64,000 nucleotides of DNA from Collinsella aerofaciens (GTDB taxonomy: Bacteria > Actinomycetota > Coriobacteriia > Coriobacteriales > Coriobacteriaceae), in NCBI RefSeq assembly GCF_028209885.1, contig NZ_JAQLEM010000010.1, forward strand, positions 1 to 64,000, given 5' to 3'. The notes under the pieces are model-generated. The model made no database searches, was not told the DNA's origin, and saw nothing but the letters and a program-made list of their open reading frames with translations. How positions within the stretch are numbered: the first letter of the stretch is position 1; every line of letters begins with the position of its first letter. Below, one piece after another: positions 1 to 10,629 of this stretch. The position numbers were made by a program, and so were the translations under genes.

Positions 1-46
1 GCCGCTGACCGGTGGACGGCACCGAGCCGTACGCTTGAACTGAGAA

Positions 47-76
47 GGGGGAGGCCTCGCGGCCTCCCCCTTTTTT
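47..76 (+). terminator. Rho-independent terminator of the gene left of the window
   Basis: Perfect 10-bp stem GGGGGAGGCC / GGCCTCCCCC with a TCGC loop, followed by six T. It ends a transcript entering from the left. A frame open from base 2 reaches a TGA at 41-43 and could be the last codons of that gene, but 13 codons are too few to name it. Confidence 0.9.
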
Positions 77-140
77 GAGTTTGCGGGGCATAAATGACTC
101 ATTTACGCCAGACGATTTAATTCTTTTTGGTATTGAGCTT

Positions 141-608
141 TTATTTAAAGAAAATAAATCGAATAACAAGGGCAACTGCTATGGCCACAATGATCAAAAG
201 CAGGATTATCAGTCGATGCTGCTTGCGTCGTTTACTTGACGAAACGAAGATTGATTTTCCCTGTTTTGGCGTTTCGAGATAGCGAGCCGAATGCGTCAAG
301 GTTTGCTTGGGTCGTGAACCTCTTTGTTGATGAGCGGCTGATGCTTTCAGTGGCTTATCACTAGCTGCGCTGTTTTTAGATAACGGTGCGTCTTTTAGAT
401 ATACAGGGTCTCCCGAGGCGACGCCCATATGTTTACGTCCCGTTTGGGCATCCTCGAGTGTTTGATATCGATTTCTCGTCACATACTCGGGCTCCGGATC
501 ATTAATGGGCTCTTGCGAGATGTGGGGGCGATGGAACCGCGGCGGCTGCGTGGAAGTATCTTCCCCCTGCGTCGGCATAAACATTTTGTTCTGGTTTTGG
601 TCGTCCAT
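141..608 (-). CDS. Hypothetical protein with a C-terminal membrane anchor
   Basis: I do not recognise this 155-residue protein. The first ~125 residues are polar, rich in Gln, Pro, Ser, Lys and Arg, and look disordered. A Lys/Arg cluster (SSKRRKQHR) is followed by one strongly hydrophobic segment (about residues 132-152) and the protein ends FIFFK. This is the layout of a tail-anchored or single-pass protein with its N-terminal part in the cytoplasm. An AAAGGG site lies just upstream of the ATG. Base composition is less GC-rich than the neighbours. It is divergent from the hsp20 gene, and the AT-rich gap between them must carry both promoters. Function unknown; a disordered cytoplasmic adaptor is only a guess. 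Confidence 0.7.
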   Translation of the reverse strand: MDDQNQNKMFMPTQGEDTSTQPPRFHRPHISQEPINDPEPEYVTRNRYQTLEDAQTGRKHMGVASGDPVYLKDAPLSKNSAASDKPLKASAAHQQRGSRPKQTLTHSARYLETPKQGKSIFVSSSKRRKQHRLIILLLIIVAIAVALVIRFIFFK

Positions 609-727
609 GATGCCCTTTAGCTCGTTACCAACAACGTGTACGCGCTCATTGTAAGCCCCTTGTTATTTTAGCTGCGAACATACTTGTTATTTAAGCTCTG
701 GTTCAAAGAACCTTAACCTTACTAAAA

Positions 728-800
728 CCTGAGTCAATTACACTTAGATATACTTATAGTACTTGACTCAAAAAACTTTATAGTCGATGTATATATAAGC
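728..800 (+). promoter_or_regulatory. hsp20 promoter region with 8-bp inverted repeat
   Basis: TGAGTCAA at 730-737 and its exact reverse complement TTGACTCA at 763-770 are centred 33 bp apart, about three helical turns. The right half contains a possible -35 (TTGACT, 763-768), followed by AT-rich DNA with several TATATA-like boxes (788-798 and near 812). The half-sites resemble the TTGAGT/ACTCAA halves of the actinobacterial HspR (HAIR) operator, but the spacing is not the usual 7 nt, so the regulator is uncertain. Confidence 0.45.
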
Positions 801-884
801 ACTGTGTGGGCATATATAAGAACGTCAAAAGAAGTCCCAGTCACCTAGAAGATGACTCGGCAGTCCTTAAAAGGAGTGGTAAAC

Positions 885-1316
885 ATGGCAAGCATGGTTC
901 CTTATCGTTCGGTTTTTGGCGTTCGTCCTTCTGCTAGCTCGTTGTTCGATCTGTTTGATGATATGACCGACCTTGCAAATAACTCGATTGCTTCCAAGGC
1001 GTTCCCCGTTGACGTTGAGGATAAGGGCGATGGCTATGAGGTCAAGGCTTATCTGACCGGCGTCGCCAAGGACGATATCGATGTCGAGCTTAACGAGGGC
1101 CGTCTGTCCATTAGCGTGAATGTCGAGGAAAACGAGAAGAACGAGGGCAAGAACTTCCTGCAGAAGGAGTTCAGCTCGTACAGCGCGACGCGTGGCGTAT
1201 ATCTGAAGGACGCTTCGAGCGAGGGTCTCTCTGCTAAGTATGCTGACGGCATCCTGACCGTTACGGTTCCCAAGATCGTCGAGAAGAAGAACGTTACGAA
1301 GATTTCCATCGACTAA
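885..1316 (+). CDS. Hsp20/alpha-crystallin small heat-shock protein
   Basis: 143-residue ATP-independent holdase chaperone that binds unfolding proteins during stress in the cytoplasm. The alpha-crystallin domain runs from about residue 38 (VDVEDKGDGYEVKAYLTGV) to the C-terminus. The family's A-x-x-x-n-G-v-L signature is visible as AKYADGILTVTVPK. The ATG at 885 is preferred over an in-frame ATG at 852 because it has a close AAGGAG site (870-875). The gene stands alone, with its own AT-rich promoter region and a strong terminator, and is probably stress induced through the inverted repeat at 730-770. Family assignment is secure; the exact member (HspA/IbpA type) is not resolved. Confidence 0.93.
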   Translation: MASMVPYRSVFGVRPSASSLFDLFDDMTDLANNSIASKAFPVDVEDKGDGYEVKAYLTGVAKDDIDVELNEGRLSISVNVEENEKNEGKNFLQKEFSSYSATRGVYLKDASSEGLSAKYADGILTVTVPKIVEKKNVTKISID

Positions 1317-1342
1317 CTTCGTTGGTGTTCTGCGCTATTAAA

Positions 1343-1390
1343 AGACAGCAAAAGGGGCTGGGAAGCGATTCTCGGCCCCTTTTGCTGTCT
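1343..1390. terminator. Bidirectional terminator between convergent genes
   Basis: 16-bp perfect stem, AGACAGCAAAAGGGGC (1343-1358) with its complement at 1375-1390. It has A-rich and T-rich flanks inside the stem, so it can serve hsp20 and the convergent MBL-fold gene. Confidence 0.8.
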
Positions 1391-1398
1391 AGGACAGT

Positions 1399-2208
1399 CT
1401 ATTGAAAGGTTGCCGGTTGATACTGACTCGCAGGGCGTATCGAGAGTTTTCGCGATCCTTGGAGAAGGGTTGCGGACCTGCCGACCTCGTCATCCAGGGT
1501 TGCGGCCAGAGCTTTGGCATAGCTTTTGACGGTAAGGCTCGGACGATTGTTATCTTGGCTGATATGCATGGCAATGAGCTGTTCGGTGCGATCGGTAACA
1601 AGTTCGCGCGCGGCTTCGGCGGCTTGGCTATTGGAGAGGTGTCCCCTTGCAGACAGGATGCGCTCCTGAAGAAAGCGGGGATATTCTCCCTCGCGCAGCA
1701 TGGTCACATCGTGGTTGCTTTCGAGCGCGAGGACTCGACAATCTTTGAGGGTGTTCATGGCTTGGCTCGATAGCTCTCCGGTGTCGGTGGCAAAGCCGAT
1801 GGAATCATTGAGGGTGTCGAATCGATAGCCGACTGGATTGATGACATCGTGTGACGTTGAGTAGGTTTGCACGTGGATGCCGGCAATGGATAGGGTGTCA
1901 CCGGGATCGAATTCCTCGACAGGCAGATGCGAAAGATTTTCTTTGCTCGAAAGTGTGCCCCTGCTGGCAAAGAGGGGGCCGTGCCAGTGCTTGCACCAGA
2001 CATCGAGACCCTTGATGTGATCGCTGTGCTCATGAGTAATGAGAAGAGCCGAGACGTTGTCTGCCGAGAGCCCCAGTTCTGCCATGCGCTTTAATGTCTC
2101 GCGGCGAGACAGTCCGTCATCGACCATAATGAGCCCCTGCGGGCCCTCGATGAGTGCGCAGTTGCCTTTAGAGCCACTGCCGAGGATATGAAGGTGCAGA
2201 CGAGACAT
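1399..2208 (-). CDS. MBL-fold metallo-hydrolase, YycJ/VicX-like
   Basis: 269-residue cytoplasmic metallo-beta-lactamase-fold protein of the YycJ/WalJ/VicX group; family members are reported DNA exonucleases or companions of the WalRK system. Visible features: N-terminal HILGSGSKGNCALIE strand-loop, the metal-binding THEHSDH motif (about residues 57-63), SNHDVTMLREGEYP, and later GHLSNSQAA, typical of this subgroup. The start at 2208 (MSRLHLHILGSGS) fits the family; an upstream in-frame extension would add 27 unrelated residues and overlap the divergent tilS start. No WalRK genes are nearby, so a stress or DNA-repair role is inferred only from the family. The gene is divergent from tilS with a gap of only 48 bp. 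Confidence 0.85.
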   Translation of the reverse strand: MSRLHLHILGSGSKGNCALIEGPQGLIMVDDGLSRRETLKRMAELGLSADNVSALLITHEHSDHIKGLDVWCKHWHGPLFASRGTLSSKENLSHLPVEEFDPGDTLSIAGIHVQTYSTSHDVINPVGYRFDTLNDSIGFATDTGELSSQAMNTLKDCRVLALESNHDVTMLREGEYPRFLQERILSARGHLSNSQAAEAARELVTDRTEQLIAMHISQDNNRPSLTVKSYAKALAATLDDEVGRSATLLQGSRKLSIRPASQYQPATFQ

Positions 2209-2256
2209 AAGATTCCAAAGGATACAATGGGTGCGAACGAATAGAGGAGGAAGCAA

Positions 2257-3795
2257 ATGCCAACGGTATCTCAGCATTACGGACACCATGCCGCGCCTGG
2301 GGTAGTCGATGAGACCCGGACGAGGCAGCAGGCTGCTCCTGTCGTGCTCATGGTATCAGGTGGTGCGGACTCGACGGCACTGCTTCTTATGGCGTGCACA
2401 TCAAAGCTGGATATCCAAGACGGACGCGGTGTTGCCTCCATTGCTCGCGAGCGCCTGCATGTGCTGCATGTGAATCATCATCTGCGCGGCGAGGCATCCG
2501 ATGGCGACGAGGCCTTCGTGCGTGAGCTCTGCGCGCAATATGGTCTACCGCTGTGTGTTGAGCATGCCTATTTTGATGATGAATCGGGCAATATCGAGGC
2601 GGCTGCCCGCGAGGTGCGCTATGCCGCGGCGCGAAGGTATGTTCGCGAGCTCTGCGCCCAGACGGGGGCACCGCGAACGGCGGCTCGTATCTGCACCGCG
2701 CACACGTCTTCGGATCGCGCGGAAACGTTTTTGATGAACGCGATTAAGGGCTCGGGGCCCGCTGGTCTATCGAGCATTCCTCGCCGGAGGAATATCGTGG
2801 TGCGTCCCTTGCTCGACCTGACTCATGATGAGCTCGTGGGCTATCTACAGGTGCATGGTCAGCCGTGGCGAGAGGACGAGAGTAACGAGGACGTGTCGTA
2901 CTTGCGTAACTACGTGCGCCATCGAGTGATGCCGGTGGTGGCGCAGCGCAACGCGAGCGTCTGCAAGACGATTGGCGCCGCCTGCGAGATCTTAGGCGAT
3001 GAGGACGCCTTTCTTTCCCAACTTTCCGCACAGGCGTTCCGAAGCTGCCTGCGTAAGGAGGCGGCGGGTGCACTGGTCCTTGACGCTCGTCGACTGTCCG
3101 CGGCTGAGGTGGTAATCGCGCGGCGCATCGTGAGACTGGCGATTAAACGCATCGATCCGGACGCTCGTCCAGAGATGCGACATGTGGAGCGAGTCCTTTC
3201 CTGCGTTGCCGAGGGCGCCGGCTCGGTCACGCTTCCGGCGGGGATTGACGCACGCATTGAGTTTGGCATGCTGGCGTTTAAGGCGCCGGTGGCTCGCGAG
3301 GGCCTGGTCGCGGACTGGGTTACCGTACCCGGTCGTTTGCCGTTGGGCGGGGGACGTGTGCTGGTCGCAGAGCCGATGGCCGTTGAGCCGGGATGCGATA
3401 TCGTGTGCCGCGCCCGTGAGCTTGCGGCTGCCGGGGAAGTGACAGCTTTGGTAGACGCGGCTGCCCTGGGTTTTGCCGACAGCGATAGTGAGCGGATCCT
3501 GGCGGGCTCGCGTGGCGAGATCCCTGCCGAGGCGCGATTGGCGCGCCTGTGGGTGGACGGTCCTGCACCGGGAGATGTGATGTGCCCGTTGGGGATGAAC
3601 GGCCGAAGCAAGAAAGTGTCAGACCTGCTGAACGAGGCTCGTATTCCCGTTTCTGAGCGCGCAGGCGTTCCTGTGGTGAGAACGGCTCCGGGAGGTGCCG
3701 TGGTATGGGTCGCCGGAGTTCGCGCGGACGAGCGTTTTAAATGCACGGCCGCAACGCGCGTGGCCTATCTGCTTCGCGTGGTTGATGCGGATTAG
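2257..3795 (+). CDS. tilS: tRNA(Ile)-lysidine synthetase
   Basis: 512-residue enzyme that converts C34 of the CAU-anticodon isoleucine tRNA to lysidine with ATP and lysine, which is essential for AUA decoding. The PP-loop SGGADST lies at about residues 33-39. The HVNHHLRGEASDGDE and CTAHTSSDRAETFLMNAIKGSG motifs of the N-terminal catalytic domain follow. A C-terminal TilS domain (GRSKKVSDLLNEARIP) is present. The protein is longer than the E. coli enzyme (about 430). GAGGAGGAAG lies just before the ATG. It leads the tilS-hpt-ftsH block common in Gram-positive genomes, with a 148-bp gap to hpt that may hold a second promoter. Confidence 0.95.
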   Translation: MPTVSQHYGHHAAPGVVDETRTRQQAAPVVLMVSGGADSTALLLMACTSKLDIQDGRGVASIARERLHVLHVNHHLRGEASDGDEAFVRELCAQYGLPLCVEHAYFDDESGNIEAAAREVRYAAARRYVRELCAQTGAPRTAARICTAHTSSDRAETFLMNAIKGSGPAGLSSIPRRRNIVVRPLLDLTHDELVGYLQVHGQPWREDESNEDVSYLRNYVRHRVMPVVAQRNASVCKTIGAACEILGDEDAFLSQLSAQAFRSCLRKEAAGALVLDARRLSAAEVVIARRIVRLAIKRIDPDARPEMRHVERVLSCVAEGAGSVTLPAGIDARIEFGMLAFKAPVAREGLVADWVTVPGRLPLGGGRVLVAEPMAVEPGCDIVCRARELAAAGEVTALVDAAALGFADSDSERILAGSRGEIPAEARLARLWVDGPAPGDVMCPLGMNGRSKKVSDLLNEARIPVSERAGVPVVRTAPGGAVVWVAGVRADERFKCTAATRVAYLLRVVDAD

Positions 3796-3943
3796 TCCCT
3801 CGCACCAGCTGTTCTGTGCGACGTTGACGGTATTCCCGCGCTAATGGTGCGCGGGCTGGAAAATATACCCCGTGCGCTGCTAGAATGTGTAGTTCGCGTC
3901 CATACGGCGGTGTGTGGGCGATTAAGCACAAGAAAGGGTTGTC

Positions 3944-4492
3944 ATGGCTTCTCAACATCCGGATATCGAGAAGGTTCTGTTTACGCAGGAGGATATCGAC
4001 GGTATCGTCTCTCGCCTAGGCGAGCAGATTACGCGCGACTACGCGGGTAAGGATCTGGTGCTGATCGCGGTTCTGCGCGGCGCTGTTGTCTTTATGGGCG
4101 ACCTGATGCGCAAGATCGAGCTGTCGACCAACATCGATTTCATGGCTGTTTCGAGCTATGGCGACGGTGTGAAGTCCTCGGGTATCGTGCGTATCATTAA
4201 GGACCTGGATATCGACATCCGCGGTCGCGACGTGCTGATCGTCGAGGACATTCTGGACTCGGGCCTGACCCTCAAGTACCTGATGAAGAACCTCGAGAGC
4301 CGCAAGCCCGCTTCGCTGGAGGTCGCTGCCTTCCTGTGGAAGGACGTTGAGGACCGCGTCTCGGCCATCACGCCCAAGTATGTTGGAACCCATTGCCCCG
4401 ATGCCTTTGTGGTGGGCTACGGCCTCGACTATGCCGAGCGCTATCGTAACCTTCCGTATCTGGGCATTTTGAAACCGGAGGTTTATTCGTAA
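3944..4492 (+). CDS. hpt: Hypoxanthine(-guanine) phosphoribosyltransferase
   Basis: 182-residue purine-salvage enzyme transferring PRPP ribose-phosphate to hypoxanthine or guanine. The PRPP-binding loop VLIVEDILDSGLTL lies at about residues 96-109, preceded by LVLIAVLRGAVVFMGDL and followed by the base-binding segment PDAFVVGYGLDYAERYRNLP. Length is normal for bacterial Hpt. AAGAAAGGG lies upstream of the ATG. The stop is one base before the ATG of ftsH, so the two are almost certainly co-transcribed and probably translationally coupled. The tilS-hpt-ftsH order is conserved in many Gram-positive bacteria. Confidence 0.95.
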   Translation: MASQHPDIEKVLFTQEDIDGIVSRLGEQITRDYAGKDLVLIAVLRGAVVFMGDLMRKIELSTNIDFMAVSSYGDGVKSSGIVRIIKDLDIDIRGRDVLIVEDILDSGLTLKYLMKNLESRKPASLEVAAFLWKDVEDRVSAITPKYVGTHCPDAFVVGYGLDYAERYRNLPYLGILKPEVYS

Positions 4493-4493
4493 G

Positions 4494-6629
<2,136 letters not shown>

Positions 6630-6641
6630 TCTTTGTGGCGA

Positions 6642-6675
6642 AAGCCTCCGCGGGGAAACCTGCGGAGGCTTTTTC
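6642..6675 (+). terminator. ftsH operon terminator
   Basis: AAGCCTCCGC / GCGGAGGCTT stem with GGGGAAACCT loop, followed by TTTT-C-TTTT. Confidence 0.9.
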
Positions 6676-6699
6676 TTTTGAGCGATATGGGGCCGTCTG

Positions 6700-6757
6700 T
6701 TGATTGGGGACAGACTTAAATGAGCGTTTTCACGCATTTAAGTCTGTCCCCAATCAA
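6700..6757. repeat. Palindromic intergenic repeat, GGGGACAG type
   Basis: Perfect 23-bp inverted repeat (6700-6722 and 6735-6757, starting TTGATTGGGGACAGACTTAA) around a 12-nt loop. It carries the GGGACAG/CTGTCCC core that recurs in most palindromes of this window. It lies between ftsH and the aminotransferase; there is no T-tract, so it is more likely a REP-like mobile palindrome than a terminator. Confidence 0.8.
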
Positions 6758-6818
6758 CATTGCTGCGGCACTTTGCTCGGCTAAAGCGTACAATAGCGCC
6801 TATGCGAAAGGGGAACAG

Positions 6819-8003
6819 ATGATCAACGAAACTATGTATGCTCGCGGTGCGGAAAGCTCCATCATCCGTGAGATTTTTAGCTATGGCCTTGAGCGCAAGG
6901 CGCAGATCGGTGCGGAAAACGTATTCGATTTTTCGCTGGGCAATCCGAGCGTTCCGGCGCCCGCTGCTGTGGCTGAGTCGATTAAGAAGGCCCTGGAGCT
7001 GCCGAGTGACCAGTTGCATGGCTACACCCCCGCTCCGGGCCTGCCGCAATGTCGAGCAGCCGTCGCCGAATCGCTCAACCGCCGCTTTGGAACGAACTAT
7101 GAGGGTAAGGACGTCTTTATGACGGTGGGTGCCGCGGCTTCGCTCACCTGCACGCTCAACGCCGTTACGAACCCGGGCGACGAGGTTATTGTTATCGCCC
7201 CGTACTTTCCGGAGTATCGTGTTTGGATTGAGAAGGCCGGCTGTACGTGTGTTGAGGCGCTCGCCGATGAAGATACGTTCCAGCTGAGCGTGGACAACGT
7301 GCTCAAGGCGATTACCGATAAGACGACTGCCGTCATCATCGACTCGCCCAACAATCCGACTGGTGCCGTATATACACGCAACACGCTGACGCGACTGGCC
7401 AATGTTCTGCGCGAGGCCAACGCTCAGCGCGATCCCGAGAATCCGATTATGCTCATCTCGGATGAGCCGTACCGCGAGATCGTGTACGGTGCCGAGGTGC
7501 CTTGGGTGCCCTCGATCTACGAGCACACCATCGTGTGCTACTCGTATTCCAAGTCGCTGTCGCTGCCGGGTGAGCGCGTGGGGTGGATCTTGGTTCCCAA
7601 CACCAATCCGCAGGCTGCCCGTCTGATGCCGGCTGTTGCGGGCGCTGCCCGTACGCTGGGTTTTGTATGCGCACCGGCACTCTTCCAGCGCGTGATCATC
7701 GATTGCATCGATGAGCCGAGTGATGTCGGGGCCTATGCCCGCAACCGCACGGCGCTCACCGATGCTTTGACGGACTACGGCTATACCTATGTTGAGCCGG
7801 ACGGTGCTTTCTACCTGTGGGTGAAGGCACTCGAGCCCGATGCGAATGCGTTTTGCGAGCGCGCAAAGAAGTATGAGTTGCTTGCGGTTCCCTCGGACAG
7901 CTTTGGTATGCCGGGTTGGTTCCGCCTGGGCTATTGCGTGAGCTACGAAACGATTGTCAATTCGCTACCCGCTTGGAAACAGTTGGCGGACGAGTATCGT
8001 TAA
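6819..8003 (+). CDS. PLP-dependent class I/II aminotransferase
   Basis: 394-residue fold-type I aminotransferase exchanging amino groups between an amino acid and a 2-oxoacid via pyridoxal phosphate. Visible motifs: FDFSLGNPSVPAP at the N-terminus, the DSPNNPTGAVY substrate/PLP segment, SDEPYREIVY, and the Schiff-base lysine in SYSKSLSLPGERVGW (about K245). The ATG at 6819 is chosen because AAAGGGG precedes it; an in-frame ATG at 6720 lies inside the palindrome and would add non-homologous residues. An aspartate- or aromatic-type specificity is likely from the sequence, but the substrate cannot be fixed. TACAAT at 6789-6794 is a plausible -10. It is transcribed separately from ftsH. Confidence 0.88.
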   Translation: MINETMYARGAESSIIREIFSYGLERKAQIGAENVFDFSLGNPSVPAPAAVAESIKKALELPSDQLHGYTPAPGLPQCRAAVAESLNRRFGTNYEGKDVFMTVGAAASLTCTLNAVTNPGDEVIVIAPYFPEYRVWIEKAGCTCVEALADEDTFQLSVDNVLKAITDKTTAVIIDSPNNPTGAVYTRNTLTRLANVLREANAQRDPENPIMLISDEPYREIVYGAEVPWVPSIYEHTIVCYSYSKSLSLPGERVGWILVPNTNPQAARLMPAVAGAARTLGFVCAPALFQRVIIDCIDEPSDVGAYARNRTALTDALTDYGYTYVEPDGAFYLWVKALEPDANAFCERAKKYELLAVPSDSFGMPGWFRLGYCVSYETIVNSLPAWKQLADEYR

Positions 8004-8037
8004 AAGTAGAGCGCTCTGCCTACAATGTTTTACGTGA

Positions 8038-8068
8038 AACGGGGTTTGGTGTTAAGCCGGACCCCGTT
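8038..8068. terminator. Stem-loop after the aminotransferase gene
   Basis: AACGGGGT (8038-8045) pairs with ACCCCGTT (8061-8068). No long T-run follows, so it is a weak terminator at best. A TACAAT box at 8126-8131 downstream may be the -10 for the PHP gene. Confidence 0.4.
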
Positions 8069-8168
8069 GTCATGGACGTTGTGTCTTTGGGATGGAGTGG
8101 TTTTACGACTATCGAAGGCTATGCGTACAATGAATATAAGCGACGGCCGTGCCAGATAAGGAGACCCG

Positions 8169-8990
8169 ATGCCCTACCTGCTTTCTTGTGACATTCATAC
8201 CCATACGATGTTCTCTGCGCATGCATATTCGACCATTGAGGAGAATGTGTACTGGGCGGCAGAGCGTGGTCTGCAGGTGCTCGGATCTGCCGACCATTTG
8301 AGCTCTATGGTTACGGCTTGCCCCAATGACCTGCGCAGTTACCAGTTCTTTATCAACCAGGATATCTGGCCGCGCATTTGGAGCGGCGTGCTGGTGCTGC
8401 GTGGTGCCGAGGCCGATATCGTTTCGCTGGACGGAAGCCTGTTTGGCGAGGACACTCCTGTCACGCTCGATATCGCCGGCGATTCGTACAGCCGTCAGCA
8501 TTCACTGTTCGATTTGGTTACGCGTAATTTGGATTATTTGGTTGCAAGCGTGCATAATCCGCAGATTGCTGAGGGCGCGACGCTGGCCCAGACGACCGAG
8601 ATGTATATCAATGCCCTGGAGCACCCCAAGGTGTTCATGCTGGGTCACACGGGGCGTTCGGGCGTGCCGTTCGATATCGACGAGGTGCTGTTGGCAGCTA
8701 AGGCCAAGCACAAGATTATCGAGATCAACAACCATAGTCTTGAACACGGTGTCGACACTGAGCATTGGGCCGTATGCCGCAAGATTGCCGAGCGCTGCGC
8801 CGAGCTGGGCGTGGGCATTGGCGTTTCGACCGATGCGCACATTGGCATGGCGATTGGTAAGCTCGATTACGCTCGCAAGATGCTCGACGAGATTCACTTC
8901 CCGCTGGATCTGATCGTGACGCGCGATCGCGAGACGCTGCTGCGCGAGATGGCGGCAGCCGGCGTGTGCGATCTGCGCAATGGGATGTAG
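8169..8990 (+). CDS. PHP-domain phosphatase, YcdX-like
   Basis: 273-residue cytoplasmic metal-dependent phosphoesterase of the polymerase and histidinol phosphatase (PHP) superfamily. The metal-ligand motifs are visible: CDIHTHTMFSAHAYSTIEEN at the N-terminus, GSADHLSSM, RGAEADIVSLDG, ASVHNPQ, HTGRSG, EINNHSL and STDAHIG. The H-A-Y-S-T-I signature matches the YcdX/trinuclear-zinc subgroup. An AAGGAG site precedes the ATG. It stands alone with a strong terminator after it. The natural substrate is not known for most of this family, so no pathway is assigned. Confidence 0.85.
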   Translation: MPYLLSCDIHTHTMFSAHAYSTIEENVYWAAERGLQVLGSADHLSSMVTACPNDLRSYQFFINQDIWPRIWSGVLVLRGAEADIVSLDGSLFGEDTPVTLDIAGDSYSRQHSLFDLVTRNLDYLVASVHNPQIAEGATLAQTTEMYINALEHPKVFMLGHTGRSGVPFDIDEVLLAAKAKHKIIEINNHSLEHGVDTEHWAVCRKIAERCAELGVGIGVSTDAHIGMAIGKLDYARKMLDEIHFPLDLIVTRDRETLLREMAAAGVCDLRNGM

Positions 8991-9010
8991 CGGAATTTAT
9001 AAACCAAGCG

Positions 9011-9046
9011 AAGGGGGGGGCGGCCCAGACGGGTCGCCCCCTTTCT
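9011..9046 (+). terminator. Terminator of the PHP gene
   Basis: GGGGGCGGCCC / GGGTCGCCCCC stem with one G-T pair and an AGAC loop, then TTTCTTG. It lies between convergent genes. Confidence 0.8.
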
Positions 9047-9071
9047 TGTCCCAAAAATCTACTGAGGTTGG

Positions 9072-10520
9072 TTAGCGGCGTTCGAGGACCGCTACGGTTT
9101 CGGTGTGGTCGGTGTGAGGGAACATGTCGACTGGCGTGATCTTGAGCAGGCGATAGCCTCCGTCGAGGAGCTGGTGCAGGTCGCGCTCTTGAGTCACGGG
9201 GTTGCAGCTGATATAGGTGATGCGGCGCGGCTTAAGCGCGCAGGCAGCTTCGAGGAACTCGGGGGTGGAGCCGGCGCGCGGCGGGTCGATGGAAAGGACG
9301 TCGACGCGTTCGTTGTTGTCGGCGGCATCGAGGATGTAGTCGGTGGCATCGTCGGCCATAAACCAAGCGCTGCGGGTGAGGCCGTTGAGCTCGGCATTAC
9401 GACGTGCGTCGGCAATGCCGGCGTGGTTGCGCTCCACGCCAAGCAGCATAATACCGACGCCCTTGTCCTGGGCGGCTTTGGCTGCGCACAGGCCGATAGT
9501 TCCACTACCGCAATAGGCATCCATGAGTACGTCGCCCTGCTGCAGGTCCATGCCGTCAATCGCGAGCTGATAGAGCAGCTCGGTCTGCTGCGGGTTGGTC
9601 TGGTAGAACGCGGTGGGGGAGATATCGAACTCGCAGCCGAGCAGCTGGTCGCGCATGCACTCGGCGCCATATACAATGCGGGTTTCCTCGCCGAGGATGG
9701 CGTTGCCGGGACGTCCGTTGATGTTTTGCGCGACGGTGACGATGTGCGGATTGAGTGCGGCGACAGCCTCAAAGAACTCCTGCGCATGCGGCAAGTCGCG
9801 CTGAGCGGTCACGAGCGTGACCATGACCTGGTCGGTACGCCAACCGCAGCGGACGACGGCATAGCGAAGTAAACCAAGATGCTTGTCCTCATTAAAGGCG
9901 GGAATATGCAGCCGCTCAGCTTCGCGTGCGATGCCGTTGAGAATCTGACGGGCACCCGGTGCCTCGACAGGACACTCGGGTACGGCAACGATCTTGTGCG
10001 TGCCGCGCTCAAAGAAACCGCAACGGACAGCACCCTCCTTACCGGGAGCAAAGGGAGTGGCAGCCTTATGACGAAAGCCACGCGGCGCGGGATATTTACC
10101 CGGGTCGCCCAGGGTGACGCCCATACCACGAATGGGGTCGACGCTAATACCCTCGCGCTCGCAAAGGGTAGCAAAAAGCTCCTCCATAGCAGCCTGCTTG
10201 GTCGCCAACTGCTTCTTATAAGGACGATTGAGCGCCGTGCACCCACCGCAAGCTTTCATGATGGAACAAGGAGACTTGGGATCAACGGCCTTGCGCGCAG
10301 ACGGAACCGGATTCTTATACGGGCGCTTGGAGCGAGTCTGAGATGCCGTATCCTCGCTCCGACGAGAGCCGGGACGCTTGGCCTTAGCCTTGCCCTTGGC
10401 CGACTTACCCTTCGCGTCCTGAGACGACTTGGATTTCTGAGAAGTTTTTTTCTCCTCTGACCCCTCAGCCGCCTCGATCAAAGCACGACGAGCCTTACGC
10501 TCCGCACGAGATTCTGCCAT
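9072..10520 (-). CDS. rlmD: 23S rRNA (uracil-C5)-methyltransferase, RlmD/RumA type
   Basis: 482-residue SAM-dependent methyltransferase of the TrmA/RumA family, forming m5U in 23S rRNA. Residues 1-80 are a very basic Lys/Arg/Ser-rich extension in place of a recognisable TRAM domain and probably bind RNA. The iron-sulfur cysteines are C85, C91 and C94 (CSIMKACGGC) plus a later VPECPVE. The SAM motif is DAYCGSGTIGLCAA. DPPRAG and the catalytic cysteine in YISCNPVTQERDL are present. The closely related RlmCD enzyme methylates two sites, so which uridine is modified is not settled. Convergent with the PHP gene. Confidence 0.88.
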   Translation of the reverse strand: MAESRAERKARRALIEAAEGSEEKKTSQKSKSSQDAKGKSAKGKAKAKRPGSRRSEDTASQTRSKRPYKNPVPSARKAVDPKSPCSIMKACGGCTALNRPYKKQLATKQAAMEELFATLCEREGISVDPIRGMGVTLGDPGKYPAPRGFRHKAATPFAPGKEGAVRCGFFERGTHKIVAVPECPVEAPGARQILNGIAREAERLHIPAFNEDKHLGLLRYAVVRCGWRTDQVMVTLVTAQRDLPHAQEFFEAVAALNPHIVTVAQNINGRPGNAILGEETRIVYGAECMRDQLLGCEFDISPTAFYQTNPQQTELLYQLAIDGMDLQQGDVLMDAYCGSGTIGLCAAKAAQDKGVGIMLLGVERNHAGIADARRNAELNGLTRSAWFMADDATDYILDAADNNERVDVLSIDPPRAGSTPEFLEAACALKPRRITYISCNPVTQERDLHQLLDGGYRLLKITPVDMFPHTDHTETVAVLERR

Positions 10521-10629
10521 GAATTAACCCCACTAATTTACAAATTGAAATCTGAAAGCATTGTACCGTGCCAAGTTAGCAGACGATATGCAAGCGCCCA
10601 TTTCATGTCAGCGATAAGTCCAACGATGT

